The position numbers and the translations under genes were made by a program. A DNA stretch of 64,000 nt from Winogradskyella sp. MH6 (GTDB lineage: Bacteria > Bacteroidota > Bacteroidia > Flavobacteriales > Flavobacteriaceae), in NCBI RefSeq assembly GCF_022810765.1, contig NZ_CP094494.1:186001-250000 (forward strand), read 5' to 3'. The notes under the pieces were generated by a model. It was not told where the DNA came from and did not search any database. It saw only the letters and a program-made list of their open reading frames with translations. Positions 26,121 through 34,082 of this stretch are shown here, piece by piece; within the stretch, counting starts at the first letter, position 1, and each line of letters opens with the position of its first letter.

Positions 26121-26288
26121 ATGAAAGAATATAAAGTTATAAAACCAAAACTTGGTTGGAAAAACCATACGGATCGTTTAGAAGAAATTCTAAACAAGTA
26201 TGCAAAAGAAGGTTGGCGATTGGCAGAGATCACACCAAACCAACATATGATATCGTTTATAGTTTTTGAACGTGACAAGAATAGATAA
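26121..26288 (+). CDS. DUF4177-like small protein, 55 residues
   Basis: A very short gene 2 bp after the SPFH stop codon. Its product starts MKEYKVIKPKLG and carries the DUF4177 pattern: one helix, then a conserved EGWRLAEITPNQ segment, then ISFIVFERDK. The family's function is unknown. Its TAATG junction shares a base with the next gene (26288), so the two are translationally coupled. The position between SPFH and the next two genes, plus the recognisable pattern, makes it a real gene despite its size. Confidence 0.82.
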   Translation: MKEYKVIKPKLGWKNHTDRLEEILNKYAKEGWRLAEITPNQHMISFIVFERDKNR

Positions 26289-26797
26289 TGCGAATTTTTA
26301 AAGAAGAACAACGATTTAACCAAACATGGATTATTGTACTCATTGCTGTGAGTGCAATAGTTCCTTTGTTTGTTATTACAAAAGAATATCTAGACAATCC
26401 AGAGTCTTTTTCAACTTTAGAATTTATAGGTAGTCTAGCTATTATTCTTGTTGCTTCTTGTTTTATTTTCGTTTTTAAATTGCATACTCGGATTGATGAA
26501 GATGGTATTCGTTATAAATTTTTTCCGTTTCAATTAAAATTTAAATTATTACCATGGAATGAAATAAAAACTGCCAATGTTAGAACTTACGATGCTATTA
26601 CAGAGTTTGGTGGTTGGGGACTAAAAGGTGGTGCACTATGGAATAAATCTAAGGGAAGAGCCATCAATGTATCTGGAGATATTGGCATACAACTCCAACT
26701 AAAAAACGGTAAAAAGTTATTAATTGGCACTCAGAAAAAAGAAGAAGCCATACGAGTATTAGAAGCTTACAAAACAAAATTAAATACTGATGTCTAA
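26288..26797 (+). CDS. Unknown small membrane protein in the SPFH cluster
   Basis: A 169-residue protein with two hydrophobic helices (about 14-30 and 44-63) and a soluble C-terminal domain containing RIDEDGIRYKFFPFQ, followed by WNEIKTANVRTYDAITEFGG and KNGKKLLIGTQKKEE. That domain recalls PH-like bacterial domains that follow a membrane anchor, but I do not assign it firmly. It shares one base with the DUF4177 gene and overlaps the next gene by 8 bp, so all are co-translated. Confidence 0.75.
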   Translation: MRIFKEEQRFNQTWIIVLIAVSAIVPLFVITKEYLDNPESFSTLEFIGSLAIILVASCFIFVFKLHTRIDEDGIRYKFFPFQLKFKLLPWNEIKTANVRTYDAITEFGGWGLKGGALWNKSKGRAINVSGDIGIQLQLKNGKKLLIGTQKKEEAIRVLEAYKTKLNTDV

Positions 26798-26969
26798 GAA
26801 AAAAGCCTTTGCATTACGAATAAATGAAGATATGCTAAAAGCCATTGAAAAATGGGCAGCAGATGAGTTTCGTAGTACCAACGGACAAATAGAATGGATG
26901 CTAATGCAGCATCTAAAAGAACATAACAGACAACCCAAAAAGAAAGATAAACCAGATGAAGAAAAGTGA
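26790..26969 (+). CDS. Arc-like ribbon-helix-helix protein, 59 residues
   Basis: A short gene whose ATG lies 8 bp inside the end of the previous gene. The product has a ribbon strand (KKKAFALRINEDMLKAIEKW) followed by two helices (EFRSTNGQIEWMLMQHL) and a lysine-rich tail, which fits the Arc/MetJ-type DNA-binding fold. It may regulate its own cluster, and the phased ATATCA sites before the SPFH gene are a possible target. Arc-like proteins of this kind are often found last in SPFH clusters of Bacteroidota, from memory. Confidence 0.8.
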   Translation: MSKKKAFALRINEDMLKAIEKWAADEFRSTNGQIEWMLMQHLKEHNRQPKKKDKPDEEK

Positions 26970-27031
26970 TTGGAAACAGTCACTTTTTTATTGCCCTTTA
27001 TTTTGGTATTTTGCGACTAAATACTGCACCT

Positions 27032-28744
27032 ATGAAATTCTCGATAAGATTATTTTTAATACTTTCTTTCTTTTTGTTAAGTATTAAATCTTCATTTTCC
27101 CAAACCTTAACTTTTGAAAAACCAAATAGTAGTCACTCGGAAGAGTTTACAATTCCAGTGAAGATTGATTCTTTAAGTTTCAAATCTTTTAAAATTGAAT
27201 TTACTATTACTGATGGTTTATCTGAAGTAGTTCAATTCATTCCAAATAAAAAACTTACTGAGGGTACTTTTTCATATAACAAAAATAATGAAGTACATAC
27301 CATAGATTACATTGGTGTTTCTGAAATAAAATTTGAAAAGAAGGGATCATTATTTGATCTAAAAATGAAAACTTCTAACCGTTTTAAAAACAAAGAACTT
27401 TTTAAGGTAACAAAAACCGAATTTCTTTTAGATAAAAGTCCTATTCAGCTCAAAAAAAAGAAAATTGAGAAAGCAACTGCTAATCAATGGGTACTATTTA
27501 AAAACGACGCAATAGTCTTTGGGTTACTATTGATAGCATTAGGTTTTGTGTTTTTTACCGAATCTAAAAAAACAGGGTTTTGGCATAAGTTTTATCGTAT
27601 TGTTCCTGCATTACTAATGTGCTATCTTATTCCTGCTATATTTAACTCTTTAGGTTTAATTTCAGACAAATTATCCGAGACTTATTTTATAGCTAGTAGA
27701 TATTTATTACCTGCCTCATTGGTGTTACTTACATTAAGTATTGATTTAAAAGCCATTTTTAATCTAGGATGGAAAGCACTCGTAATGTTTTTCACAGGAA
27801 CTGCAGGTATTGTTATTGGCGGACCTATTGCTATATTACTAATATCAACCTTCTCACCAGAAACTGTTGGAGGCGTTGGATTTGATGCCACTTGGAGAGG
27901 ATTAGCTACATTAGCCGGAAGCTGGATTGGTGGTGGCGCAAACCAAGCTGCAATGTTAGAAATATACGAGTTTAATCAAGAGCTTTATGGAGGAATGGTA
28001 CTCGTAGATATAGTTGTGGCAAACCTATGGATGGCTGTGATATTATTAGGCATTGGTAAACGTAAAAAGATTGATAATTGGCTAAAAGCTGATAATACAG
28101 CCATAGACGAGTTACAAAATAAAGTACAAGCATTCAGTGATAAAATTACTCGTGTACCCACAACTACAGATTTAATTATCATTTTAGCCATAGCTTTTGG
28201 TGCTGTTGGTATTGCGCACTTTGGAGCAGATCATATTTCTGTATTTCTTAAAGATAATTTCAAAGCTGTTAGTGATCCAAAAAGTGCTTTATCATCATTT
28301 GGAAGTGGATTCTTTTGGTTAATTTCTATAGCTACATTAATTGGTGTTCTTTTATCTTTTACAAAAGCAAAAAATTATGAAGGTGCTGGTGCGAGTAAGG
28401 TTGGCAGTGTTTTTATATACATTCTTGTAGCTACTATTGGTATGAAAATGGATTTAGGTAAAATACTGGAAAATCCTGGCTTAATATTAATAGGTTTGGT
28501 TTGGATGGCTATTCATGCCGGACTTTTAATTTTAGTAGCAAAACTAATAAAAGCGCCATACTTCTTTTTAGCTGTCGGAAGCCAAGCAAATGTAGGTGGA
28601 GCTGCTTCTGCTCCGGTTGTTGCCGCAGCATTTCACCCTTCACTAGCAACTGTTGGTGCTTTATTAGCTGTATTTGGATATGTTGTGGGAACTTATGGTG
28701 CTATTCTCTGTGCTGAACTTATGAAAATTGCAGCTGGTGGCTAG
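27032..28744 (+). CDS. DUF819-family membrane protein with extra N-terminal domain
   Basis: The frame begins with GTG at 26966, but the ATG at 27032 gives a proper signal segment (MKFSIRLFLILSFFLLSIKS), so I use that start (570 residues). Residues about 25-150 form a soluble, strand- and lysine-rich segment. The remaining part is a polytopic membrane protein with roughly 11 helices and the DUF819 pattern (GGPIAILLI, then GGGANQAAM and VGSQANVGGAASAPVV). The family is thought to be transporters of unknown substrate. A near-consensus -7 box (TATTTTG) lies at 27007-27013. It is the end of the plus-strand cluster that includes SPFH, but not clearly co-transcribed. Confidence 0.78.
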   Translation: MKFSIRLFLILSFFLLSIKSSFSQTLTFEKPNSSHSEEFTIPVKIDSLSFKSFKIEFTITDGLSEVVQFIPNKKLTEGTFSYNKNNEVHTIDYIGVSEIKFEKKGSLFDLKMKTSNRFKNKELFKVTKTEFLLDKSPIQLKKKKIEKATANQWVLFKNDAIVFGLLLIALGFVFFTESKKTGFWHKFYRIVPALLMCYLIPAIFNSLGLISDKLSETYFIASRYLLPASLVLLTLSIDLKAIFNLGWKALVMFFTGTAGIVIGGPIAILLISTFSPETVGGVGFDATWRGLATLAGSWIGGGANQAAMLEIYEFNQELYGGMVLVDIVVANLWMAVILLGIGKRKKIDNWLKADNTAIDELQNKVQAFSDKITRVPTTTDLIIILAIAFGAVGIAHFGADHISVFLKDNFKAVSDPKSALSSFGSGFFWLISIATLIGVLLSFTKAKNYEGAGASKVGSVFIYILVATIGMKMDLGKILENPGLILIGLVWMAIHAGLLILVAKLIKAPYFFLAVGSQANVGGAASAPVVAAAFHPSLATVGALLAVFGYVVGTYGAILCAELMKIAAGG

Positions 28745-28796
28745 TATATTTAATTTCAAAATATGATATTTGCGCACCTAAAAATTAAATCTAAAC

Positions 28797-29507
28797 ATGA
28801 CTAATTTATATAAAACGTTAAGCCTTTTTGCATTACTATTACTTATTGTTTCTTGTGGAAGTGATAATGACACTAACTTTACTTTAAAAGGAACTATTAA
28901 AGGATTAAAAAAAGGTGTTGTTTATCTCCAAAAAGAAGGTGACTCAACCATTGTAAACCTTGATTCTATGTCTATTTCGGGCCAACCAGAATTTACATTG
29001 AAAACAAATTTAGAAGAGCCTATACTACTTTATCTTAAATTGTTTAAGAATGATGGAGAAGAGCATTACATTCCGTTCTTTGCAGATAAAGGTATAACCG
29101 AAATAAAAACCACATTAAATAATTTTAATTATGATGCGGTAATTAAAGGCTCTAAGCAACAAGATTTATTGAATGAATATACCAAAGTAATGTCTAAATT
29201 CAATGATCAGAATTTAGATCTTATAGAGGCTAATTTGTTAGCGCAAAGAGATCAAGACAGCATAGCTTCTGATTCATTGAGCAGAGCTTCTCAAACCTTG
29301 TTTAAGCGCAAGTATTTATATACTATTCAGTTTGCTTTAAATAATAAGGATAATATTATAGCACCATATTTAGCTTTGTATGAAATCCCGTCTGCAAACC
29401 CAGTTTATGTAGATTCTGTCTATAATAATTTAACTGAAAATATTAAAAATTCTTTTTACGGTAAAAAGCTTGGCGAAGTTATATCCAATAGAAATTCAAA
29501 CGACTAA
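28797..29507 (+). CDS. DUF4369-type lipoprotein
   Basis: A 236-residue protein with a lipoprotein signal (MTNLYKTLSLFALLLLIVSC, lipidated at Cys20). Residues about 27-120 form a beta-rich DUF4369-like domain (FTLKGTIKGLKKGVVYLQKE is diagnostic). The rest is helical, without a thioredoxin CxxC, so it is a short member lacking the redox domain that many DUF4369 proteins carry. The role is unknown, perhaps at the envelope. ATATTTGC at 28767-28774 is a near-match -7 box, and a terminator follows. Confidence 0.82.
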   Translation: MTNLYKTLSLFALLLLIVSCGSDNDTNFTLKGTIKGLKKGVVYLQKEGDSTIVNLDSMSISGQPEFTLKTNLEEPILLYLKLFKNDGEEHYIPFFADKGITEIKTTLNNFNYDAVIKGSKQQDLLNEYTKVMSKFNDQNLDLIEANLLAQRDQDSIASDSLSRASQTLFKRKYLYTIQFALNNKDNIIAPYLALYEIPSANPVYVDSVYNNLTENIKNSFYGKKLGEVISNRNSND

Positions 29508-29530
29508 GTAAACAAGCAATATATTCAAAA

Positions 29531-29575
29531 AAAAACAAGCTCTAATTATAAATAGTAATTAGAGCTTGTTTTTTT
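29531..29575 (+). terminator. Terminator after the DUF4369 gene
   Basis: An 18-bp perfect stem (positions 29531-29548 with 29556-29573) around a 7-base loop, with As before and Ts after, so it may also act on the minus strand. Confidence 0.88.
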
Positions 29576-29581
29576 AATGGC

Positions 29582-29618
29582 ACAAAAAAATTCCAATTAT
29601 AAAATACAATTGGAATTT
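29582..29618 (-). terminator. Terminator of tRNA-Thr
   Basis: On the minus strand AAATTCCAATT pairs with AATTGGAATTT (11 bp) and is followed by TTTTTTTG. It lies 10 bp after the tRNA. Confidence 0.8.
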
Positions 29619-29627
29619 AAACTTAAG

Positions 29628-29701
29628 AGCCGATGGAGGGACTCGAACCCACGACCTGCTGATTACAAATCAGCTGCTCTAGCCAGCTGAGCTACATCGG
29701 C
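29628..29701 (-). tRNA. tRNA-Thr (anticodon TGT)
   Basis: A full cloverleaf on the minus strand: acceptor stem GCCGATG / CATCGGC, D-arm AGCTCAGCTGGCTAGAGC, anticodon stem-loop CTGATTTGTAATCAG with anticodon TGT, variable loop GCAGGTC region, and the T-arm GTGGGTTCGAGTCCC. The 3' CCA is not encoded, as usual in Bacteroidota. The anticodon reads ACA and related threonine codons. Confidence 0.96.
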
Positions 29702-29711
29702 AAAGCGGTCG

Positions 29712-29741
29712 CAAAATTAAACCTAAAATTCAATTTTGCAA
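29712..29741 (-). promoter_or_regulatory. Promoter of tRNA-Thr
   Basis: On the minus strand TTG (29739-29741), 19 bases, then TAATTTTG (29712-29719). Both blocks match the Bacteroidota -33/-7 consensus perfectly, and the -7 box ends 10 bp before the tRNA. This is the best promoter in the window. Confidence 0.75.
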
Positions 29742-29747
29742 GTACTT

Positions 29748-30017
29748 TTATTTTAATTTATTAATTCTTTCAATTAACGCTCTACCTTTAGATTCTAGGT
29801 CGCTATTAATTGCCTTAAAATGAGCTTTTTTACCTTCTACGCTTCTATCATTTACACGAGCAATTAATTCGTCAAAAGACGCAATTGCATCATCAATAAT
29901 AGCCTCACTCTCCTTAGTCGGCTTTTCTGAATTTTCTAATTCCCAGTAATAAACCGCTTCAATAATATCACCAAAAACGTAATTGATGTCTTTTTTTAAA
30001 TCTCTCTTATTTGCCAT
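29748..30017 (-). CDS. Unknown helical protein, 89 residues
   Basis: A small, highly charged protein predicted to be almost all helix (KKDINYVFGDIIEAVYYW, then AIIDDAIASFDELIARVND and LIERINKLK), without signal peptide or membrane segment. It resembles conserved flavobacterial hypothetical proteins, but the function is not known to me. A -7 box (TACATTTG) lies 23 bp before its ATG. The stop codon is about 46 bp from the tRNA-Thr gene, and the tRNA promoter fills that gap. Confidence 0.75.
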   Translation of the reverse strand: MANKRDLKKDINYVFGDIIEAVYYWELENSEKPTKESEAIIDDAIASFDELIARVNDRSVEGKKAHFKAINSDLESKGRALIERINKLK

Positions 30018-30040
30018 AATAATTTATGTTAATTTGGGTA

Positions 30041-30048
30041 CAAATGTA
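30041..30048 (-). promoter_or_regulatory. Candidate -7 box (TACATTTG)
   Basis: A perfect TAnnTTTG on the minus strand before the gene at 30017, within the palindrome GTACAAATGTAC. No TTG element is visible at the expected distance. Confidence 0.4.
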
Positions 30049-30078
30049 CGGAATCCTTACTTTACTTTATTAATTTTT

Positions 30079-31047
30079 TTAAACGTAAACTTCGAGCAGT
30101 TTTGCGTTTTTAGACTTTAATTTAAAATCTTTTACTGTAGCTGGTAAAAGAACTGTTTCTCCTTTTGAAATTATTTCTTTTGTATCTTCAGTAGCAACTT
30201 CCACTTCTCCATCTACACACATGTATATTAGAAATGAGTCGTGGATATTTTCTTTTTCAATACTAGAATCTAACTCGATAAAGTTTGTTGTAAAAAAAGG
30301 ACAGTTTACCATTTTGTTTGACGCGTTCTTTTCTTTACTGTAATCAACCCTAAAATCGTCTTTTAAGTCAAATTTAAAAGCATCTATTGCTATATCATTA
30401 TGTAATTCGCGCTCGTTACCTTCTTCATCTACACGATCCCAGTCATAAACACGATAAGTCACATCACTTGTCTGTTGTATTTCTGCTAACAAGACACCTG
30501 CTCCAATAGCATGTACACGACCAGCTTCTATAAAATAAGTGTCGCCTGCTTTTACTTTATCAAAATTTAAAATTTCGGTTAGCGTTTTTTCTTCAAGATG
30601 CCTTAAGTAGGTTTTACCATCTATCTCTTGGTTAAATCCTACAATGAGGTTCGCATTCTCATCAGCTTGCATAACATACCACATTTCGGTTTTACCAAAA
30701 GAATTATGACGCGCCTTTGCAAGATTATCATCTGGATGTAATTGAATGCTTAAATCTTGTTTGGCATCAATAAACTTAATGAGTAAAGGAAAGTTGTTTC
30801 CAAATCTCTCGTAATTCTTATCTCCTATTAAATCGCCTTTGTATAATTCTAGTAAATCCTGAAGATTTTGAGATTTAAACTCGCCATTTACAACTTCAGA
30901 AACATCTCCTGGCACAGTACTAATTTCCCAACTTTCTCCTAATTGATTCGAATTAGATGGTTTATTAAACTGTTCTGTGAGTTTGGTACCTCCCCATATT
31001 TTATCTTTTAATATGGGTTTAAATTTTAAAGGATAAAGCTTCTTCAT
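30079..31047 (-). CDS. manA: Mannose-6-phosphate isomerase, class I
   Basis: A 322-residue type I phosphomannose isomerase. Zinc-binding and catalytic motifs are seen: QLHPDD (near residue 100), EMWYVMQ (near 120) and the conserved GRVHAIGAGVLLAEIQQ plus YRVYDWDR segment near residues 175-210. It interconverts mannose-6-phosphate and fructose-6-phosphate in the cytosol, feeding mannose use and GDP-sugar synthesis. It begins an operon whose upstream genes are queD and idi, with a 3-bp gap to queD; the grouping is not functionally obvious. Confidence 0.92.
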   Translation of the reverse strand: MKKLYPLKFKPILKDKIWGGTKLTEQFNKPSNSNQLGESWEISTVPGDVSEVVNGEFKSQNLQDLLELYKGDLIGDKNYERFGNNFPLLIKFIDAKQDLSIQLHPDDNLAKARHNSFGKTEMWYVMQADENANLIVGFNQEIDGKTYLRHLEEKTLTEILNFDKVKAGDTYFIEAGRVHAIGAGVLLAEIQQTSDVTYRVYDWDRVDEEGNERELHNDIAIDAFKFDLKDDFRVDYSKEKNASNKMVNCPFFTTNFIELDSSIEKENIHDSFLIYMCVDGEVEVATEDTKEIISKGETVLLPATVKDFKLKSKNAKLLEVYV

Positions 31048-31050
31048 TAA

Positions 31051-31461
31051 TTATTCTCCTGAATAGGTTACGAAATTACGTGGTGTTTCGTACAGTGTAA
31101 TTTCTAAGTGAAATTTAGGGTCTAATTTGGCTTTTACTTTATTATAAATAACTACAGCAATATTTTCGGCAGTTGGATTTAAGTCTTGAAATTCTGGTAC
31201 TTCAACATTAAGATTCTTATGATCAAAAGCATCTTCTACTTCAGATTTAATGATGTCTTTTAAAAACTTTACATCTATAACATAACCTGTTTCAGTATCT
31301 ATTTCGCCTGTTACACTCGCTATAAGCTCGTAATTATGACCATGAAAGTTAGGATTGTTACACAGACCAAAAACAGCATCGTTTTTCTCAAAACTCCAAT
31401 CTTTTCTATAAAGTCTGTGAGCGGCATTAAAATGTGCTTTTCTGTGTACTGTTACTTTCAT
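31051..31461 (-). CDS. queD: 6-carboxytetrahydropterin synthase (QueD family)
   Basis: A 136-residue member of the 6-pyruvoyl-tetrahydropterin synthase family. The zinc ligands are His15 (FNAAHR), His40 and His42 (FHGHNYEL), and Cys34 (GLCNN) is the catalytic cysteine. QueD turns dihydroneopterin triphosphate into 6-carboxytetrahydropterin, an early step to queuosine. A short 6-PTPS-like pterin role cannot be excluded from sequence alone. It overlaps idi by 4 bp (ATGA), so the two are translationally coupled. Confidence 0.9.
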   Translation of the reverse strand: MKVTVHRKAHFNAAHRLYRKDWSFEKNDAVFGLCNNPNFHGHNYELIASVTGEIDTETGYVIDVKFLKDIIKSEVEDAFDHKNLNVEVPEFQDLNPTAENIAVVIYNKVKAKLDPKFHLEITLYETPRNFVTYSGE

Positions 31462-31985
31462 GATTTTTTTACGTTTATAAATTCATAAAACTTATCGAAA
31501 ATAATTTTAAACCAAGCCGTATATTTCTCAGGGTGTAGTGACATATCAACCTTAACGTCTTCTAAATTCATCCATTTCCAAGCTGCAACTTCATCTTCGT
31601 TAATATTTGGCTCGTCATTATAATATCCAATCATAATATGATCATACTCGTGCTCTGTTAATCCATTATCAAAAGGTGCTTTGTATATAAATGAAGTTGT
31701 TTCTTCCAATTCTGTTACAAAGCCCATTTCCTCTTGTAATCGTCTTTTTCCTGCTTCTAAATTAGATTCTCCTTCTCGTTGATGACTACAGCAAGTGTTG
31801 GTCCATAAACCTGGTGAATGGTACTTATGTAATGCGCGTTGCTGAAGCATTAATTCGTTATTATCATTAAAAACAAATACTGAAAAAGCTCTATGAAGTA
31901 ATGCTTTTTCATGTGCTTCTATTTTTGGCATTAAGCCAATTTGATTATCGTTTTCATCTACAAGGATGACTTGTTCTTCTATCAT
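31458..31985 (-). CDS. idi: Isopentenyl-diphosphate delta-isomerase, type I
   Basis: A 175-residue Nudix-fold enzyme. The catalytic cysteine is in TNTCCSHQ (Cys66 by comparison with E. coli VCGHP). The Nudix-like helix is EAGKRRLQEEMGF, and the acidic pair is in LTEHEYDHIM. It interconverts isopentenyl and dimethylallyl diphosphate for isoprenoid synthesis. It is the first gene of the idi-queD-manA operon. A perfect -7 box (TAATTTTG) ends only 4 bp before its ATG, which leaves almost no room for a 5' leader. Confidence 0.93.
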   Translation of the reverse strand: MIEEQVILVDENDNQIGLMPKIEAHEKALLHRAFSVFVFNDNNELMLQQRALHKYHSPGLWTNTCCSHQREGESNLEAGKRRLQEEMGFVTELEETTSFIYKAPFDNGLTEHEYDHIMIGYYNDEPNINEDEVAAWKWMNLEDVKVDMSLHPEKYTAWFKIIFDKFYEFINVKKS

Positions 31986-31989
31986 AAAG

Positions 31990-31997
31990 CAAAATTA
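31990..31997 (-). promoter_or_regulatory. -7 box of the idi operon, leaderless layout
   Basis: TAATTTTG on the minus strand matches the consensus exactly and ends 4 bp before the idi ATG. Transcription would start at or within a few bases of the ATG. No clear TTG element is found. Confidence 0.5.
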
Positions 31998-32032
31998 ACT
32001 CCTAAAGGTCTAAAAAAGGTAAAGGATTTCAT

Positions 32033-32070
32033 AAAAAATAGCCGTTTAATTACTTAAACGGCTATTTTCT
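32033..32070 (-). terminator. Terminator of the giant-protein operon
   Basis: A 15-bp perfect stem (AAAATAGCCGTTTAA with TTAAACGGCTATTTT) around a 4-base loop, followed on the minus strand by Ts. It lies 23 bp after the stop of the OmpA/PD40 gene. Confidence 0.85.
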
Positions 32071-32092
32071 TATTTTCTATCTCCTTAAAGTC

Positions 32093-34072
32093 TTATTCTT
32101 TATCGTCACAAGATTTACCATTTATACTTGTAATAATAAACTCACTACGTCTGTTAAGTTGGTGTTCTTCTTCAGAACAGCTAGATTCGTTTGTAGGCTC
32201 GCAACCACAATCATTAACAAGTTGCGATTCTCCATAACCCTTAGCTGTTAAACGCTCTGCAGCAATACCGTTATCAATTAGGTACTGACGCGTAGATTTT
32301 GCCCTTCTATCAGATAATTTTTCGTTATAGTCTGCAGGTCCTCTACAATCTGTGTGTGAACGAATATCTATATTCATTGTTGGATATTTGTTCAGTACAG
32401 TTAATACTTTTTGCAACTCTATTTCGGCATCATATCTAATATTAGACTTATCGAAATCAAAGTAAATAATTGGAATATCTAAAATCTTAGCTAAATCATC
32501 GCAAGGATTGATTTCTTGAACATCTTTTTCTAAGAGTAATTGCAATTGTAATTCTTGTTTTTTCTTAGGTGTAGTGAAACGTTTTTCATCAGAGATGTAA
32601 GTCTCTTTTTCACCTCTAATAAGATATTCCATTTCACAATCTAACTCAAACTCAAAAGCTGCATCTTCGTCAACAGTTTTACGCTCTATTTCTTTTCCTT
32701 CACTATCAAATAAAATAACTGTAGCATCAGGAATAAGTTCGTCTGTCTTACTATCTTGAACAGTACCAAATACTAGTTGCTCACATTCTGGTACTTCAAA
32801 CGTATAGATATCATCGCTACCTTTACCCCCTTCTCTGTTTGAACTAAAATAAACGCGCTTAGTAACTAAATTCTCATAATAACCAAAATCATCTGCAGAA
32901 CTATTTACTGGTTTTCCTACATTTTCAATTGGAAAATTTCTATTAGAACCACCTTCAACTTTTTGGTCTAATTCTTCAGATTTAAAGACATCTAAGCCAC
33001 CTAATCCCGGAAAACCTGTTGAAGAAAAGAACAAATTACCACTTGTATCCATAAATGGAAATGATTCTTGTCCTTCAGTATTTATTGACGGACCTAAGTT
33101 TTCTGGTTTACCTAGTGTACCATCATCATTTACATCTACTACAAAAATATCAGACTGTCCAAATGTACCTGGCATGTCTGAAGCAAAATATAAACGTGTT
33201 CCTGTTAAATTTAATGTTGGGTGAGCAACACTGTAATCTTCACTGTTAAAATGTACTTTATGAATTTCGTCCCAAGTACCATCTTCACTCAAAGTAGCTC
33301 TATACAATTGTAGTCTGTTAACTCCTGTGCCATCTTCTTTATACTTTAATCTATAGAAGTTATTTCTTGTAAAGAACATATATTTTCCGTTTGGTGAAAA
33401 TACTGCACTAGACTCGTGATATTTTGTATTTACTTTTCCTTCGATTTCTTTAACTTCTCCAAAACCACTTTCTGTTTTCTCAGCCGAATACAAATCTAAA
33501 TATGGCTCTTCGTTCCAACGATATTTACGACCACCACCTCTAGCTGAAGCAAACACGATTCCGTTTTCATATTCTGTAGTACCAAAATCTGAAAGCTCTG
33601 TATTAATCTCCAAATTATGAGGCTCAATATCATCTCTACTCAACTCTTCAATGTTAGATTTATAATCCACTTTAGAAAGAAAAGCCCTTCCTCTCATATC
33701 ATCTGGTTTGAGCTCATTGAATTTTTTCATCCACTTATCTGATTCTTTGTAGTCTTCTATTCCCTTAAGAGCCATAGCATATCTAAAATAATATTCTGGG
33801 TCAATCACATCGTTCATAGTAAATAATTCACCATACCATTTAGCAGCGTTTTCCATATCATTTCTAAAGTAATATGAATTTGCTAACTTCTGAAAAAGCT
33901 CTGCAGACTTATAGCCTTTATTCGCTACTTCGAGAAGGACTTCACTAGTTTTCACATAGGCAAAATCTTTATAGTCATCCTCTACACTTTTTATTTTACC
34001 GTTTTGAGCAAAGGCAGATAAAGCAAACATACCTGCACAAACTAAACTTATATATCTTGAAATTGTTCTCAT
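32093..34072 (-). CDS. OmpA/PD40 outer-membrane-associated protein with TPR
   Basis: A 659-residue protein with a signal peptide (to about residue 22). The order is TPR-like helices (about 35-130, with YYFRNDMENAAKWYGELF), a PD40/WD40-like propeller (about 150-425, with YMFFTRNNFYRL and LYFASDMPGTFGQSDIFVV), a beta-sandwich (about 430-510) and a C-terminal OmpA peptidoglycan-binding domain (about 530-650, with IDIRSHTDCRG and LSDRRAKSTRQYL). Such proteins regularly sit beside PorP/SprF and large sorting-domain proteins in Bacteroidota. It would tie the outer-membrane export complex to the cell wall. It is the last gene of the giant-protein operon, 10 bp from the PorP gene. Confidence 0.88.
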   Translation of the reverse strand: MRTISRYISLVCAGMFALSAFAQNGKIKSVEDDYKDFAYVKTSEVLLEVANKGYKSAELFQKLANSYYFRNDMENAAKWYGELFTMNDVIDPEYYFRYAMALKGIEDYKESDKWMKKFNELKPDDMRGRAFLSKVDYKSNIEELSRDDIEPHNLEINTELSDFGTTEYENGIVFASARGGGRKYRWNEEPYLDLYSAEKTESGFGEVKEIEGKVNTKYHESSAVFSPNGKYMFFTRNNFYRLKYKEDGTGVNRLQLYRATLSEDGTWDEIHKVHFNSEDYSVAHPTLNLTGTRLYFASDMPGTFGQSDIFVVDVNDDGTLGKPENLGPSINTEGQESFPFMDTSGNLFFSSTGFPGLGGLDVFKSEELDQKVEGGSNRNFPIENVGKPVNSSADDFGYYENLVTKRVYFSSNREGGKGSDDIYTFEVPECEQLVFGTVQDSKTDELIPDATVILFDSEGKEIERKTVDEDAAFEFELDCEMEYLIRGEKETYISDEKRFTTPKKKQELQLQLLLEKDVQEINPCDDLAKILDIPIIYFDFDKSNIRYDAEIELQKVLTVLNKYPTMNIDIRSHTDCRGPADYNEKLSDRRAKSTRQYLIDNGIAAERLTAKGYGESQLVNDCGCEPTNESSCSEEEHQLNRRSEFIITSINGKSCDDKE

Positions 34073-34082
34073 AGTCTTATTT

